This document shows positions 8,346-16,513 of a stretch of DNA of 45,473 bases, in pieces. A program made the translations under genes and the position numbers. Position 1 is the stretch's first letter. Every line of letters starts with the position of its first letter. The stretch is from Dysgonomonas sp. 521 (lineage in GTDB: Bacteria > Bacteroidota > Bacteroidia > Bacteroidales > Dysgonomonadaceae), in contig NZ_QVMO01000028.1 of assembly GCF_010501055.1 (NCBI RefSeq), positions 1 to 45,473 on the forward strand. The letters run 5' to 3'. The notes beneath the pieces are model-generated. The model did not search any database, was not told the origin of the DNA, and was given only the letters and a program-made list of their open reading frames with translations.

Positions 8346-10079
8346 TTATTCATTAATCAAAGAAAAAAGTTCCTCCGCAGCTTCACGGGGACCATCTTTT
8401 GCTTTGCCATCGATAGCGAGGGATGTGTGCATCTCTCCGATTTTTACGCCTGAGTCTTTCATTTCCCTGAAATAGGTACGTACGAGTTTTTCTGTAGCTT
8501 CCCGTTCCTGCACCGGACCGAAAGGATTTGCAAAATATGATTTTACAAGGCCTTTCTCCGTTGTAGTCCCTTTGGCTTTACGGGCTCCATCTTCGAAGAC
8601 GGTGATTGCTTTGTCCAGATCATCATAGATCAGGATTTTCTTGTCAGCTTCGTCGTAGTTATTCGCATACAGGAAATAGTCGATCGGATATCCCCTTGAT
8701 ATGATTTCGTAAGTAGAAATAGGTATTGTAACGCGGGCGTTTACCTTGTCCATGTTGGTATATACGCCCCTGTCGAGCTGCGCGAAGGCATAAGCCGGAT
8801 CGAGGTCGTCAACGCGGACGAATGCTCCTATTTCTGTTCCGTATGCTTTGATCGTTCCGTCATCCTCCTTTTTTAGGTAGCCCATGTCATCGAAAATGAC
8901 GCGCATGTGGCGGATGTAATTTTCATTCAGTGTACGGAATGCTTCAAGGCTTTCTGATTTTCCTGCACCACTGTCTCCAACTATGATAATGTTGGATTCT
9001 TTGCCATTGCGCAGTACGATGTTTACCATTGCTCCGTGTATAGGTAATCTTTCGTTTTCTATTTGCTTCACGTTGTGCAATGTGAGCAACATCTTTTTCA
9101 TATAACCAAAATAGTCGATGTCGTCACAATAGTTGGCATACCCGATAAGGATGTCATTTTTCTTATCCTTGTAGTAGAATGTACGTTTTTCTTCGTGTCC
9201 GTCAGGATATCCGAATACATAAATCATATCCGGTTTTTTACCGATATATTCGGTTTCCGTAGCAATCTCAAAAAGATTGGATAATCCTACACCATGTACC
9301 ATAAAGTCCTTATGAAAATAAACAAAGGTAAGCATGCTGCCCACTTTGGCAGGGAATACAAACCAGTCGTCTTCGTTGAGTACTATATTTTCAATTGGGT
9401 TTTGCTGGTGTTCCTGGAATATTCCGTCGCGCGTGTTCCTCTTTGTATACGATATATATGGCGGATGGAATACCACAGTGCTGATAAACGGAATTGACGT
9501 AAGCCCCTTGTATTCGATAGGGCAGTTCCAGTTGACGTCATTCAGCGTAAGTCCTGCATTGGCTCCGGCTGTAGACTGGCGGAAAATGCGCGACTCACGG
9601 CCATTTACTGTAGCCTGTATTCTCCGGCCTGTAGATAGTATCAGGTCGTTGAACATATCGTTAGCCTGAATGAAACGGACGTTTTGTAAGCCTTCGCCCA
9701 AACGGTTGTTCCTTACAACGGTATAACGTTCCAGTTTCTTCCAGTAGGCAAAAAGCAGTTCGGTCACTTCAATAAACAAATCTTTATCTTCGAAGAATAT
9801 AGAATACTTATTATCTACTGCAATAACCTCATCAATATTAAATACAGTCAACAGTTTAAATACCTCAATTATAGCGTCAACAAGATCATCTTCGGAACCA
9901 AAATGTTCTACGTAATAATCAAAGATTACCACTTCATCCTTTTTTAGAACTTGTTTTATAAATGATTCGACAACACGTCGGAAACCATAGCTATTGAGGA
10001 GCTTTTGCTTTGTATCGCAATATTTAAGTGTGAAATTGATCATTGCTCTTCCCCTGGAAAGCGTAAATTCATGTAGCAT
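8346..10079 (-). CDS. PEPCK/HPr-kinase-fold P-loop protein
   Basis: 577 aa, cytoplasmic. The second half contains GDSGAGKSES (368-377), the P-loop typical of the ATP-PEPCK / HPr kinase superfamily, followed by an acidic RVIFDDMGYL segment that can serve as the second metal/nucleotide site. The first about 340 residues are unlike classical PEPCK, and the PEPCK active-site signatures I would expect were not found, so carboxykinase activity should not be assumed; a kinase role is equally possible. It is divergently transcribed from fbaB across a 245-bp gap, which hints at a link with central glycolysis. Confidence 0.6.
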   Translation of the reverse strand: MLHEFTLSRGRAMINFTLKYCDTKQKLLNSYGFRRVVESFIKQVLKKDEVVIFDYYVEHFGSEDDLVDAIIEVFKLLTVFNIDEVIAVDNKYSIFFEDKDLFIEVTELLFAYWKKLERYTVVRNNRLGEGLQNVRFIQANDMFNDLILSTGRRIQATVNGRESRIFRQSTAGANAGLTLNDVNWNCPIEYKGLTSIPFISTVVFHPPYISYTKRNTRDGIFQEHQQNPIENIVLNEDDWFVFPAKVGSMLTFVYFHKDFMVHGVGLSNLFEIATETEYIGKKPDMIYVFGYPDGHEEKRTFYYKDKKNDILIGYANYCDDIDYFGYMKKMLLTLHNVKQIENERLPIHGAMVNIVLRNGKESNIIIVGDSGAGKSESLEAFRTLNENYIRHMRVIFDDMGYLKKEDDGTIKAYGTEIGAFVRVDDLDPAYAFAQLDRGVYTNMDKVNARVTIPISTYEIISRGYPIDYFLYANNYDEADKKILIYDDLDKAITVFEDGARKAKGTTTEKGLVKSYFANPFGPVQEREATEKLVRTYFREMKDSGVKIGEMHTSLAIDGKAKDGPREAAEELFSLINE

Positions 10080-10138
10080 AATGTTCTATATGTGGTTTAA
10101 TTAATATAAAAAGAGAAATTTCCTTATTATGAGACGAG

Positions 10139-10146
10139 CAAAGATA
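10139..10146 (-). promoter_or_regulatory. Putative -7 promoter element of the PEPCK/HPrK-like gene
   Basis: The minus strand reads TATCTTTG (TAnnTTTG), 60 bp before the start codon at 10079, in the AT-rich spacer shared with fbaB. Confidence 0.55.
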
Positions 10147-10324
10147 AAGATTTTATTTAAAAATTTAGTTAATCTGATATGGCAGAATATAGGCTGTATG
10201 TTAAATTTTCTTTTAACAATGCTGAATAAAGCAGTGGTTAGATAAACTAAAATCACAGAGTTTTGTTCTATACATATAAGGCGATTCTGATGATTCTTAA
10301 TCAATATAAAATATAAAAAAAATT

Positions 10325-11383
10325 ATGGCTAGTTCAAAAATTATAAACATCTTAGGTGACCAAAGCGAATATCTTCTTGGCCATGTTAGTAAAACTATTG
10401 ACAAATCACTTATCCATGCGCCCGAACCGAATGCGATAGATAATGTCTGGATCGATTCGGACCGTAATATCCCTACCCTAAACAGCCTGCAAAGATTGTT
10501 AGGTCATGGCCGATTGGCTAATACGGGTTATCTATCTATCCTTCCGGTAGATCAGGATATCGAACATACGGCAGGGGCTTCGTTTGCGCCTAACCCTATT
10601 TATTTCGATTCGGAGAATATCGTTAAACTCGCTATAGAATCAGGATGTAGCGCGGTAGCGTCCACATATGGCGTGTTAGGTTCTGTTGCCCGTAAATACG
10701 CGCATAAGATACCATTTGTAGTAAAAATCAATCATAATGAATTGCTGACATATCCCAATACTTACGATCAGGTACTTTTCGGTACTATAAAAGAAGCATG
10801 GAATATGGGTGCCGCGGCAGTGGGAGCTACTATTTATTTCGGCTCGGAAGAAAGCCGCCGCCAGATAGTCGATATAGCGAAAGCGTTCGAATATGCGCAT
10901 GAGTTAGGTATGGCTACCATCCTTTGGTGCTATTTGAGGAACAGTTCCTTTAAGAAAGACGGGGTAGATTATCATAGTGCTGCCGACCTTACATCGCAGG
11001 CTAACCATATAGGCGTTACCATCAAGGCGGATATTGTAAAACAAAAGCTGCCTACGAATAATGGCGGGTTCAAAGCGATCAATTTTGCAAAATGGGACGA
11101 ACGCATGTATAGTGAATTGTCGAGCGACCATCCTATTGATTTATGTCGTTATCAGGTTGCAAATGGTTATATGGGACGTGTAGGGCTTATCAATTCGGGT
11201 GGAGAGTCTCACGGAGCATCAGACCTAAAGGACGCCGTTTATACAGCTGTAGTAAACAAGCGTGCGGGAGGTATGGGCTTAATCTGTGGACGTAAAGCGT
11301 TTCAACGCTCGATGAAAGAAGGTGTGGAACTGATAAATACAATACAAGATGTATATCTTGACAAGGATATAACTTTAGCGTGA
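10325..11383 (+). CDS. fbaB: Class I fructose-bisphosphate aldolase (FbaB/DhnA type)
   Basis: A 352-aa cytoplasmic enzyme interconverting fructose 1,6-bisphosphate with glyceraldehyde 3-phosphate and dihydroxyacetone phosphate through a Schiff-base lysine. Family features: [20 protein letters not shown] near the N-terminus, FVVKINHNE (barrel strand with the conserved Lys), [17 protein letters not shown], and C-terminal [12 protein letters not shown] followed by [13 protein letters not shown], which binds phosphate. The length fits the DhnA/FbaB family. It is a single gene followed by a terminator. Confidence 0.93.
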   Translation: MASSKIINILGDQSEYLLGHVSKTIDKSLIHAPEPNAIDNVWIDSDRNIPTLNSLQRLLGHGRLANTGYLSILPVDQDIEHTAGASFAPNPIYFDSENIVKLAIESGCSAVASTYGVLGSVARKYAHKIPFVVKINHNELLTYPNTYDQVLFGTIKEAWNMGAAAVGATIYFGSEESRRQIVDIAKAFEYAHELGMATILWCYLRNSSFKKDGVDYHSAADLTSQANHIGVTIKADIVKQKLPTNNGGFKAINFAKWDERMYSELSSDHPIDLCRYQVANGYMGRVGLINSGGESHGASDLKDAVYTAVVNKRAGGMGLICGRKAFQRSMKEGVELINTIQDVYLDKDITLA

Positions 11384-11415
11384 GCTACAGTCTAGTGTTT
11401 TTTATTATAGTTGCT

Positions 11416-11452
11416 GAAGCGGCCCTTGTGCATTTGCACGGGGCTTCTTTAT
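11416..11452 (+). terminator. Terminator of fbaB
   Basis: An imperfect stem GAAGCggCCCTTGTGC / GCACggGGCTTC ends in TTTATTTTT, 33 bp after the stop. Confidence 0.75.
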
Positions 11453-11514
11453 TTTTAGTATCATGCAACTTTTGTAAGGCACCAATCATCTAATATTATA
11501 GAGAACTTACTAAT

Positions 11515-11730
11515 AGCCTGTTTAAATTTTAGCGAAAATTTTTATTACAGGTTCTGGTCAATAGTTCTTAGCAATTTTTTTATGCTCTTTTTAGCGTATT
11601 TCACCCTTTTTACTCTTGGTTTAGCCCGCTAATTAGCTCCGCTGACCGTTGGTTCTGCTAGTAAAAATGATAAAATCCATCTAAAAACAGCTATAAAAAA
11701 GATTTGCTATAAAATTTAAACAGACTCTTA
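11515..11730 (+). repeat. MITE-like repeat, copy C, left bracket of the rSAM cassette
   Basis: About 216 bp from AGCCTGTTTAAATTTTA to TAAAATTTAAACAGACTC. Apart from one extra block of about 20 bp (GCTCCGCTGACCGTTGG), it is nearly identical over its whole length to the reverse complement of 13612-13810. The extra block is related to the GGTCAnnGGAGCG core of copies A and B, so all four belong to one family. It ends about 24 bp before the first lipoprotein gene and may carry that gene's promoter. Confidence 0.85.
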
Positions 11731-11753
11731 TATTATTAAACCGAAACAAAGCT

Positions 11754-12038
11754 ATGAAAGTAAAATCCTATCGTTTTTTATACCGTATTTTTTCTTTTTT
11801 GTCAGATAAGACAAACGGTGCGTCTCTCTTTGTGAAATATAAGCTTATTTTAGGAGCATTATTGGTTGGAATGGCCGTAGTGTCGTGTGGTACAGATGAG
11901 GATGAGCCGGAAGTGACCTGTTATCTTGTTTACAACCCGGAGGAAGAAGCTAAATTGAATTTGGGCGAAACGGAAAAAAGTAATATATTCGTTGTGGAAG
12001 AAGATACTTTTGACGAAAATATTATTGAAGAAGAATAA
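11754..12038 (+). CDS. rSAM-associated small lipoprotein 1
   Basis: A 94-aa putative substrate or partner of the radical SAM enzyme two genes downstream. It resembles the small lipoproteins of the rSAM/lipoprotein system catalogued in Bacteroidetes (TIGR04133/TIGR04134 type, recalled, not searched). A long polar N-region (about 30 residues with FLYRIFSFLSDKTNG) precedes the hydrophobic stretch KYKLILGALLVGMAVVSC, with the lipobox VVSC at Cys46. The mature part is very acidic (DEDEPEVTCY... ending EENIIEEE-like) and has a single other Cys in VTCY. It is a paralogue of the next gene. RBS not obvious; the start is chosen for its match with the paralogue. Confidence 0.7.
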   Translation: MKVKSYRFLYRIFSFLSDKTNGASLFVKYKLILGALLVGMAVVSCGTDEDEPEVTCYLVYNPEEEAKLNLGETEKSNIFVVEEDTFDENIIEEE

Positions 12039-12065
12039 GAAACTGTTGCTTAACAAATAAATACG

Positions 12066-12344
12066 ATGAAAATAAAATCCTACAACTTTTTATATCGTAT
12101 ATTTTCCTTTATGTCGGATAAGACGAATGGCACATCGTTCTTTGTGAAATATAAATTGATACTGGGTGCGTTGCTTGTCGGGCTTGGTACAGCCTCATGC
12201 GGCGATGGGGAAGACGAACCTGAAATTATGTGTTACGATCCGGCTTCTCTGGAAGTGCCTCAGGAGGGTTCTCAAAAAACGGATTGGAATCAGGATACTG
12301 GAAGTGTACAAACCGATAAGACCTTTCCGGTAGACGGGGAGTAA
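12066..12344 (+). CDS. rSAM-associated small lipoprotein 2
   Basis: 92 aa, about 70% identical to the preceding gene over the first 55 residues (MKIKSY, FLYRIFSF, SDKTNG, FVKYKLILGALLVG), then divergent. Lipobox TASC, then a mature acidic segment GDGEDEPEIMCYDP with one additional Cys in the same place as VTCY of its neighbour. The C-terminal half is rich in Ser, Gln, Asp and Thr. Conservation is strongest in the leader rather than the mature part, the pattern expected when an enzyme or export machine recognises the leader. 27 bp after lipoprotein 1 and 21 bp before the enzyme: one operon. Confidence 0.7.
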   Translation: MKIKSYNFLYRIFSFMSDKTNGTSFFVKYKLILGALLVGLGTASCGDGEDEPEIMCYDPASLEVPQEGSQKTDWNQDTGSVQTDKTFPVDGE

Positions 12345-12365
12345 TGATGATTTACATATAGATAT

Positions 12366-13391
12366 ATGAGCACGAAACTACAACTATCCCATATCGCTTT
12401 CGAATTGACCGATAAATGTAACTTGGGATGCCGTTATTGTTATAATATATGGAAAATACCGGGTGTGGAACGGAAAGGTTTCAACTCTTATAAAAAAGCG
12501 ACCGAGGCTTTAACGCTTCTTTTTTCACAAGCGGATATACGGAATGTTACCCTCACTGGGGGAGAGCCTTTCATGGCCGAACGTTTCAGGGAAATAGCCC
12601 TTTTTTGCAGGATGGAGGGGAAGTCGGTAACGGTAATTAGTAACGGTTTTTTAGGAACAACGTCTGATTACAAGAGCATGATAGCAATGGGTATAACGCT
12701 TTTCGAATTTCCTGTTCATTCCGCCGACGCCGCTATCCATGATAATATTACTCAGGTAAAAGGGAGTTGGGAAAAATCTCAGGCATCGATACAGGCTGTC
12801 CGCAAACTGGGAGGGTATCCCGTACCTGTGATTGTCCTTACCAGGTTTAATGTAGATGTTCTCGAAGATACATTGGAATTTATTCATAAACTCGGATTGA
12901 AACGTATTATGCTCAACCGTTACAATATAGGCGGAGATGGCACTGCTAATCCGGCTGCCGTATCTGCAAATCATGTGCAGCTACGCAATGCTTTCCGTAT
13001 TGCAAATGAAAAGTCTGGAGAATTGAATCTGGTTATTTCATCAAATGTATGTTCTCCCGATTGTTTGTTAGATCCTTCCGATTATCCTGCCATCATGTTT
13101 GGACATTGTTCCCCCGATGTATTGCGAAGACCTGTTACTCTGGATATAAATGGTAGTGTTCGCTTATGCAACCATTCGCCTGTGGTTGCCGGTAATATTT
13201 TTAAAGAAGATTTAAGGGATATATTATTTTCTCGGTATGCCGAATCGTGGAATTCAGAGATTCCCGAATTTTGTTCCGACTGTGAGAAATGGAATAGATG
13301 CCGGGGTGGGTGCCGTGCCGCATCGGAACAATGTGGTCTGGGACTGGGGCATGTTGACCCTGTATTGACCGAATCAACATTATTGGGCTAA
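12366..13391 (+). CDS. SPASM-domain radical SAM enzyme of an rSAM/lipoprotein system
   Basis: 341 aa. CNLGCRYC (Cys18, 22, 25) binds the radical SAM [4Fe-4S] cluster and TGGEP (64-68) helps bind SAM. The C-terminal SPASM region has nine further cysteines (229, 233, 248, 268, 303, 306, 312, 316, 323), including the closing CSDCEKWNRCRGGCRAASEQC pattern with the usual CxxC-x5-CxxxC spacing, enough for auxiliary clusters. Such enzymes modify peptides or proteins encoded nearby; the two lipoproteins directly upstream are the obvious candidates. The reaction is unknown. The operon is followed by a hairpin terminator and an inverted copy of the repeat found upstream. Confidence 0.88.
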   Translation: MSTKLQLSHIAFELTDKCNLGCRYCYNIWKIPGVERKGFNSYKKATEALTLLFSQADIRNVTLTGGEPFMAERFREIALFCRMEGKSVTVISNGFLGTTSDYKSMIAMGITLFEFPVHSADAAIHDNITQVKGSWEKSQASIQAVRKLGGYPVPVIVLTRFNVDVLEDTLEFIHKLGLKRIMLNRYNIGGDGTANPAAVSANHVQLRNAFRIANEKSGELNLVISSNVCSPDCLLDPSDYPAIMFGHCSPDVLRRPVTLDINGSVRLCNHSPVVAGNIFKEDLRDILFSRYAESWNSEIPEFCSDCEKWNRCRGGCRAASEQCGLGLGHVDPVLTESTLLG

Positions 13392-13576
13392 TCTGTTATT
13401 TGCGATTGACCTCGCTTTGCCATGCCGGTTTTTCGGTTGGTTAACAACGATGTATATTCTTCTCTTTACTGGTACTTATTTTGATGTTACTGATACTGCG
13501 TATGGGGCTTCCTATACGAATCAAGATATTGATAATAGAAAATGTCGGAGAGAAAGAGTATATGGGCAGAAATAAT

Positions 13577-13600
13577 AAAAGCCACTTTGTAGTGGCTTTT
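13577..13600 (+). terminator. Terminator of the rSAM/lipoprotein operon
   Basis: AAAAGCCACT / AGTGGCTTTT perfect stem with a 4-nt loop. The separation of 185 bp from the stop codon leaves a long 3' region in which I see no credible gene. Confidence 0.75.
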
Positions 13601-13611
13601 ATCATCAGATT

Positions 13612-13810
13612 TAGAGTCTGTTTAAATTTTATAGCAAATCTTTTTTATAGCTATTTTTAGATGTATTTTATCATTTTTACTAGCAGGTTTAGCGGGCTAA
13701 ACCAAGAGTAAAAAGGGGGAAATACGCTAAAAAGAGCATAAAAAAATTGCTAAGAACTATTGACCTGAACCTGTAATAAAAATTTTCGCTAAAATTTAAA
13801 CAGACTCTTA
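13612..13810 (-). repeat. MITE-like repeat, copy D, right bracket of the rSAM cassette
   Basis: About 199 bp with termini GAGTCTGTTTAAATTTTA and its complement; reverse complement of copy C with only a few substitutions outside the 20-bp block unique to C. It lies between the rSAM terminator and the end of the convergent flotillin gene and contains no ORF. Confidence 0.85.
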
Positions 13811-13822
13811 ATCTGTAGTTTA

Positions 13823-15454
13823 TCATTTGCTATCTTTCTTATTATCTTTCGTTTTAGCGGCAGTATCCTTTTCTGTAGGTTTTACTACAGGTTCTTCCTT
13901 TATTTCTTCTTTGGGAGATTCTTCTACAGGCGCTAAAGGTATGGTAACTCCTGCTTTTTCTGCATCTCCTTTCAGGTATGAAGGCAGGCTCATTCCGGCC
14001 ATATTAAACAAATCGTTTAATGGAGGAACAGATTTCATAAGACCTGAAACAAAGTTAGCCGTTGTGGTATTGCCATTTGCATTATTGCTACCCGGAGAAT
14101 CCCAAACCGTAATTTTATCAATCTTAAGATTTTTGATAGCTTCAACCTGAGTCTTAACCAATTCGGGTAATTTTTCGATAAGCAACAACTGATAAGCGGC
14201 AACAGGATCGCCACCGGCGGCATTGACAACACCTTTGTAACCTTCGGCTTGTTTTGACAATATCTCAAATAAACCACGGGCTTCGGCATCCATCTTCGCA
14301 AATATTGCGTCCGCTTCTCCTCGTGCCTGCTCTCTCAGCTGTTCTGCAACAGCCTGTGCTTCAATAATAACTTTCTGTTTTTCTATTTCAGCCGGAACTA
14401 CAACGTTGGCTATTTGTGTAGAACGTTCTCTTTCCGAACGTGCCATTTCCGCTTTTTGTTCCGCTACGTATGCTTCTTCCAGCGCTTTTGCCTGTTGAAC
14501 TTTTTCGGCGGCAACAGCCAGGCGGGCGGCTTCTGCTTCTTTTTCGCGGCGCAAGGCGTCCGAACCGGCGATTTCAATCTTAGCGGTATTTTCTCCTTTT
14601 ACAGCTATAGCGTTTGCTTCGGCCGTCTTTACACGGGTATCTCTGTCTGCTTCCGCTTTACCGATAGATTCATCCCTTACAGCTCCGGCAATGCTAACTT
14701 CCTTGTCTTTTTGGGCAATTGCTATCTGCACATCCCTGTCTCTGTGTGTTTCAGCTATCTGTACATCACGCATCCTGTCAGCAACAGCTTTTCCGGTTTC
14801 CCCTATTTTTTCCTGTTCGGCAACGCTCACTTTAGCTTCATTTATAGCTTTGGCAGCGGCCTCTTTTCCCAGTGCTTCGATATAACCCGATTCATCATTG
14901 ATGTCGGTAACGTTTACGTTTATCAGTTTCAGGCCTATTTTGCGAAGTTCTGTATCAACATTCTTTGAAATATTGTCAAGAAATTTATCACGGTCTGAAT
15001 TGATTTCTTCAATCATCATGGTTGCAATAACAAGACGAAGCTGGCCAAATAAAATATCTTTTGCCAATTCCTGTATCTGTGATGTAGTAAGGCCAAGCAA
15101 CCTTTCAGCCGCGTTATTCATATTTTCCTTTTCGGTGGAAATGGCAATGGTAAAACGGCATGGGACATCCACGCGGATATTTTGCTTACTCAACGCACTG
15201 GTCAGATTGGCTTCAATGGATATCGGTTTCAGGTCCAGATACGCATAATCCTGTACCACAGGCCAGATAAAAGCTCCTCCGCCATGAATACATTTAGCCG
15301 AAGAACCACCTGTTCTTCCATATACAACTAAAATCTTATCGGAAGGGCAACGCTTAAACCTGGATGTCATAGCCAAAATTAAGACAATCAGAACAACGAC
15401 TATAACCAAGCCTAATATGGCGAAGCTTCCTCCTCCTAATAATCCGTCAAACAT
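13823..15454 (-). CDS. Flotillin-like SPFH-domain membrane scaffold protein
   Basis: 543 aa. One N-terminal transmembrane helix (about 12-32, AILGLVIVVVLIVLILAMTS) is followed by the SPFH/band-7 domain (about 33-215; VVYGRTGG, ALSKQNIRVDVPCRFTIAI, GYIEALGKEAAAKAINEAK), then a long Ala/Glu/Lys coiled coil (about 215-400) with AEA repeats, the flotillin hallmark. The Gly-Asn-rich and Pro/Lys/Glu-rich tail is probably unstructured. Flotillins organise ordered membrane domains and are usually paired with an NfeD protein, as here: the next upstream gene ends 42 bp before this start. Confidence 0.92.
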   Translation of the reverse strand: MFDGLLGGGSFAILGLVIVVVLIVLILAMTSRFKRCPSDKILVVYGRTGGSSAKCIHGGGAFIWPVVQDYAYLDLKPISIEANLTSALSKQNIRVDVPCRFTIAISTEKENMNNAAERLLGLTTSQIQELAKDILFGQLRLVIATMMIEEINSDRDKFLDNISKNVDTELRKIGLKLINVNVTDINDESGYIEALGKEAAAKAINEAKVSVAEQEKIGETGKAVADRMRDVQIAETHRDRDVQIAIAQKDKEVSIAGAVRDESIGKAEADRDTRVKTAEANAIAVKGENTAKIEIAGSDALRREKEAEAARLAVAAEKVQQAKALEEAYVAEQKAEMARSERERSTQIANVVVPAEIEKQKVIIEAQAVAEQLREQARGEADAIFAKMDAEARGLFEILSKQAEGYKGVVNAAGGDPVAAYQLLLIEKLPELVKTQVEAIKNLKIDKITVWDSPGSNNANGNTTTANFVSGLMKSVPPLNDLFNMAGMSLPSYLKGDAEKAGVTIPLAPVEESPKEEIKEEPVVKPTEKDTAAKTKDNKKDSK

Positions 15455-15496
15455 ATTTTTTTGAATTATATAATTAAAAAATTAACTTACTTTTTT

Positions 15497-16069
15497 TTAA
15501 CTTAATGGCTCTACAACTAATACTCCTGCTTCTATCGCTATTATTTTTACAAGAGAACCTACTTTTAGTTCTTTTGCTGATGGGGTAATGGCGTACAGTT
15601 CGCGGGTAGAACCTTGCACACTGACAAATATTTTCCCTTTTCCTTCCTTTGCGGGCGGAATATTCATATATACATCGGCCGTTTTGCCTAATGTATCTTC
15701 AATTTTGAATGTATTATCTTCCGACAAGCGTAGCAATGTCCTTAGTACAACAAAAAACAGGGCGATAAAAACTATTCCTACAACAAAGGAAACTACACCC
15801 AGTAAAAACTTATTCTCTATTACACCATAAAAAGAGACTCCAGCCCATCCAAAACCTAAAAGGAAATTGATGAGATTGCGCAACGAGAACAATTGGAATG
15901 GTGCATCCCCGCCGTCCATGTTACCGTCAAAATCGGCGTCACCCCCAGTGTCGGAATCAGCTCCCACAAAGGTCATTATAGTTTGTATGATAAATATAAC
16001 ACTGGCTCCGATGGCTATATACCAGTAGAATTGTTGGGCGCCATCCATACTTGCAAAAAATTCTTTCAT
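15497..16069 (-). CDS. NfeD-like membrane protein, flotillin partner
   Basis: 190 aa. An N-terminal membrane segment (YWYIAIGASVIFIIQTIMTF), an acidic Gly/Asp loop (DSDTGGDADFDGNMDGGD), two further hydrophobic segments (NFLLGFGWAGVSFYGVI, LGVVSFVVGIVFIALFFVV) and a C-terminal OB-fold-like soluble domain of about 70 residues (GKTADVYMNIPP... VKIIAIEAGVLVVEPL). This is the architecture of short NfeD proteins found next to flotillin genes. First gene of the two-gene operon. Confidence 0.82.
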   Translation of the reverse strand: MKEFFASMDGAQQFYWYIAIGASVIFIIQTIMTFVGADSDTGGDADFDGNMDGGDAPFQLFSLRNLINFLLGFGWAGVSFYGVIENKFLLGVVSFVVGIVFIALFFVVLRTLLRLSEDNTFKIEDTLGKTADVYMNIPPAKEGKGKIFVSVQGSTRELYAITPSAKELKVGSLVKIIAIEAGVLVVEPLS

Positions 16070-16111
16070 AGCGGGAATCTGATTAATAGTGTTAATTGGT
16101 TTGCTCTAATA

Positions 16112-16119
16112 CAAATATA
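16112..16119 (-). promoter_or_regulatory. Putative -7 promoter element of the nfeD-flotillin operon
   Basis: The minus strand reads TATATTTG, an exact TAnnTTTG match, 43 bp before the start codon at 16069. Confidence 0.6.
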
Positions 16120-16237
16120 ATATTTTTTTTGGTAGATACTACGTGTGTAGGGTGTTATTTAAATGAAAAATATTGTCTGTTTTCAAATTATGAAAATTAA
16201 GAACCAGGGTATGCAAAATATTTATTGGATTAAATTA

Positions 16238-16419
16238 AGAGCCTGTTTAAATTTTATACGAATATTTTATTATATCTTTTTCTTCGTTCATTTTTAGTCT
16301 GTTTTCGGCTGTTTTTTCCTTTCTCTCAACTCAACCAGCGGTCACAGGAGCGAAGCGCATGTAAATAAACATCTCTAAAACATCTCTAAAAATTTGAACG
16401 AATAAAATTTAAACAGTTT
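16238..16419. repeat. MITE-like repeat, copy B
   Basis: About 182 bp, termini AGAGCCTGTTTAAATTTTA and its complement, interior over 90% the same as copy A at 97-257 in the same orientation. It has an internal duplication of CATCTCTAAAA that copy A lacks. It sits between the nfeD promoter and the efflux operon terminator. Confidence 0.8.
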
Positions 16420-16454
16420 CTGAAATATTACCAACAGTAGACCGACATAAAAAA

Positions 16455-16484
16455 ATTCCGTAGAATTTAAATACTCCACGGAAT
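16455..16484 (-). terminator. Terminator of the efflux operon
   Basis: ATTCCGT / ACGGAAT arms with a 16-nt loop; on the minus strand the hairpin is followed by TTTTTTATG. It is 30 bp past the TolC-like stop codon. Confidence 0.75.
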
Positions 16485-16513
16485 CTTACTCTACTTGGTT
16501 CTACTAAACTTAA

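Noticed and set aside
13450..13575. 41-codon ORF (MYILLFTGTYF...) after the rSAM gene
   Set aside because: Short, no RBS, no similarity to the lipoprotein precursors; more likely the 3' untranslated region.
14414..14968. 184-codon + strand open frame opposite flotillin
   Set aside because: Shadow of the Ala/Glu-rich coiled coil; Phe/Cys-rich translation with no recognisable motif.
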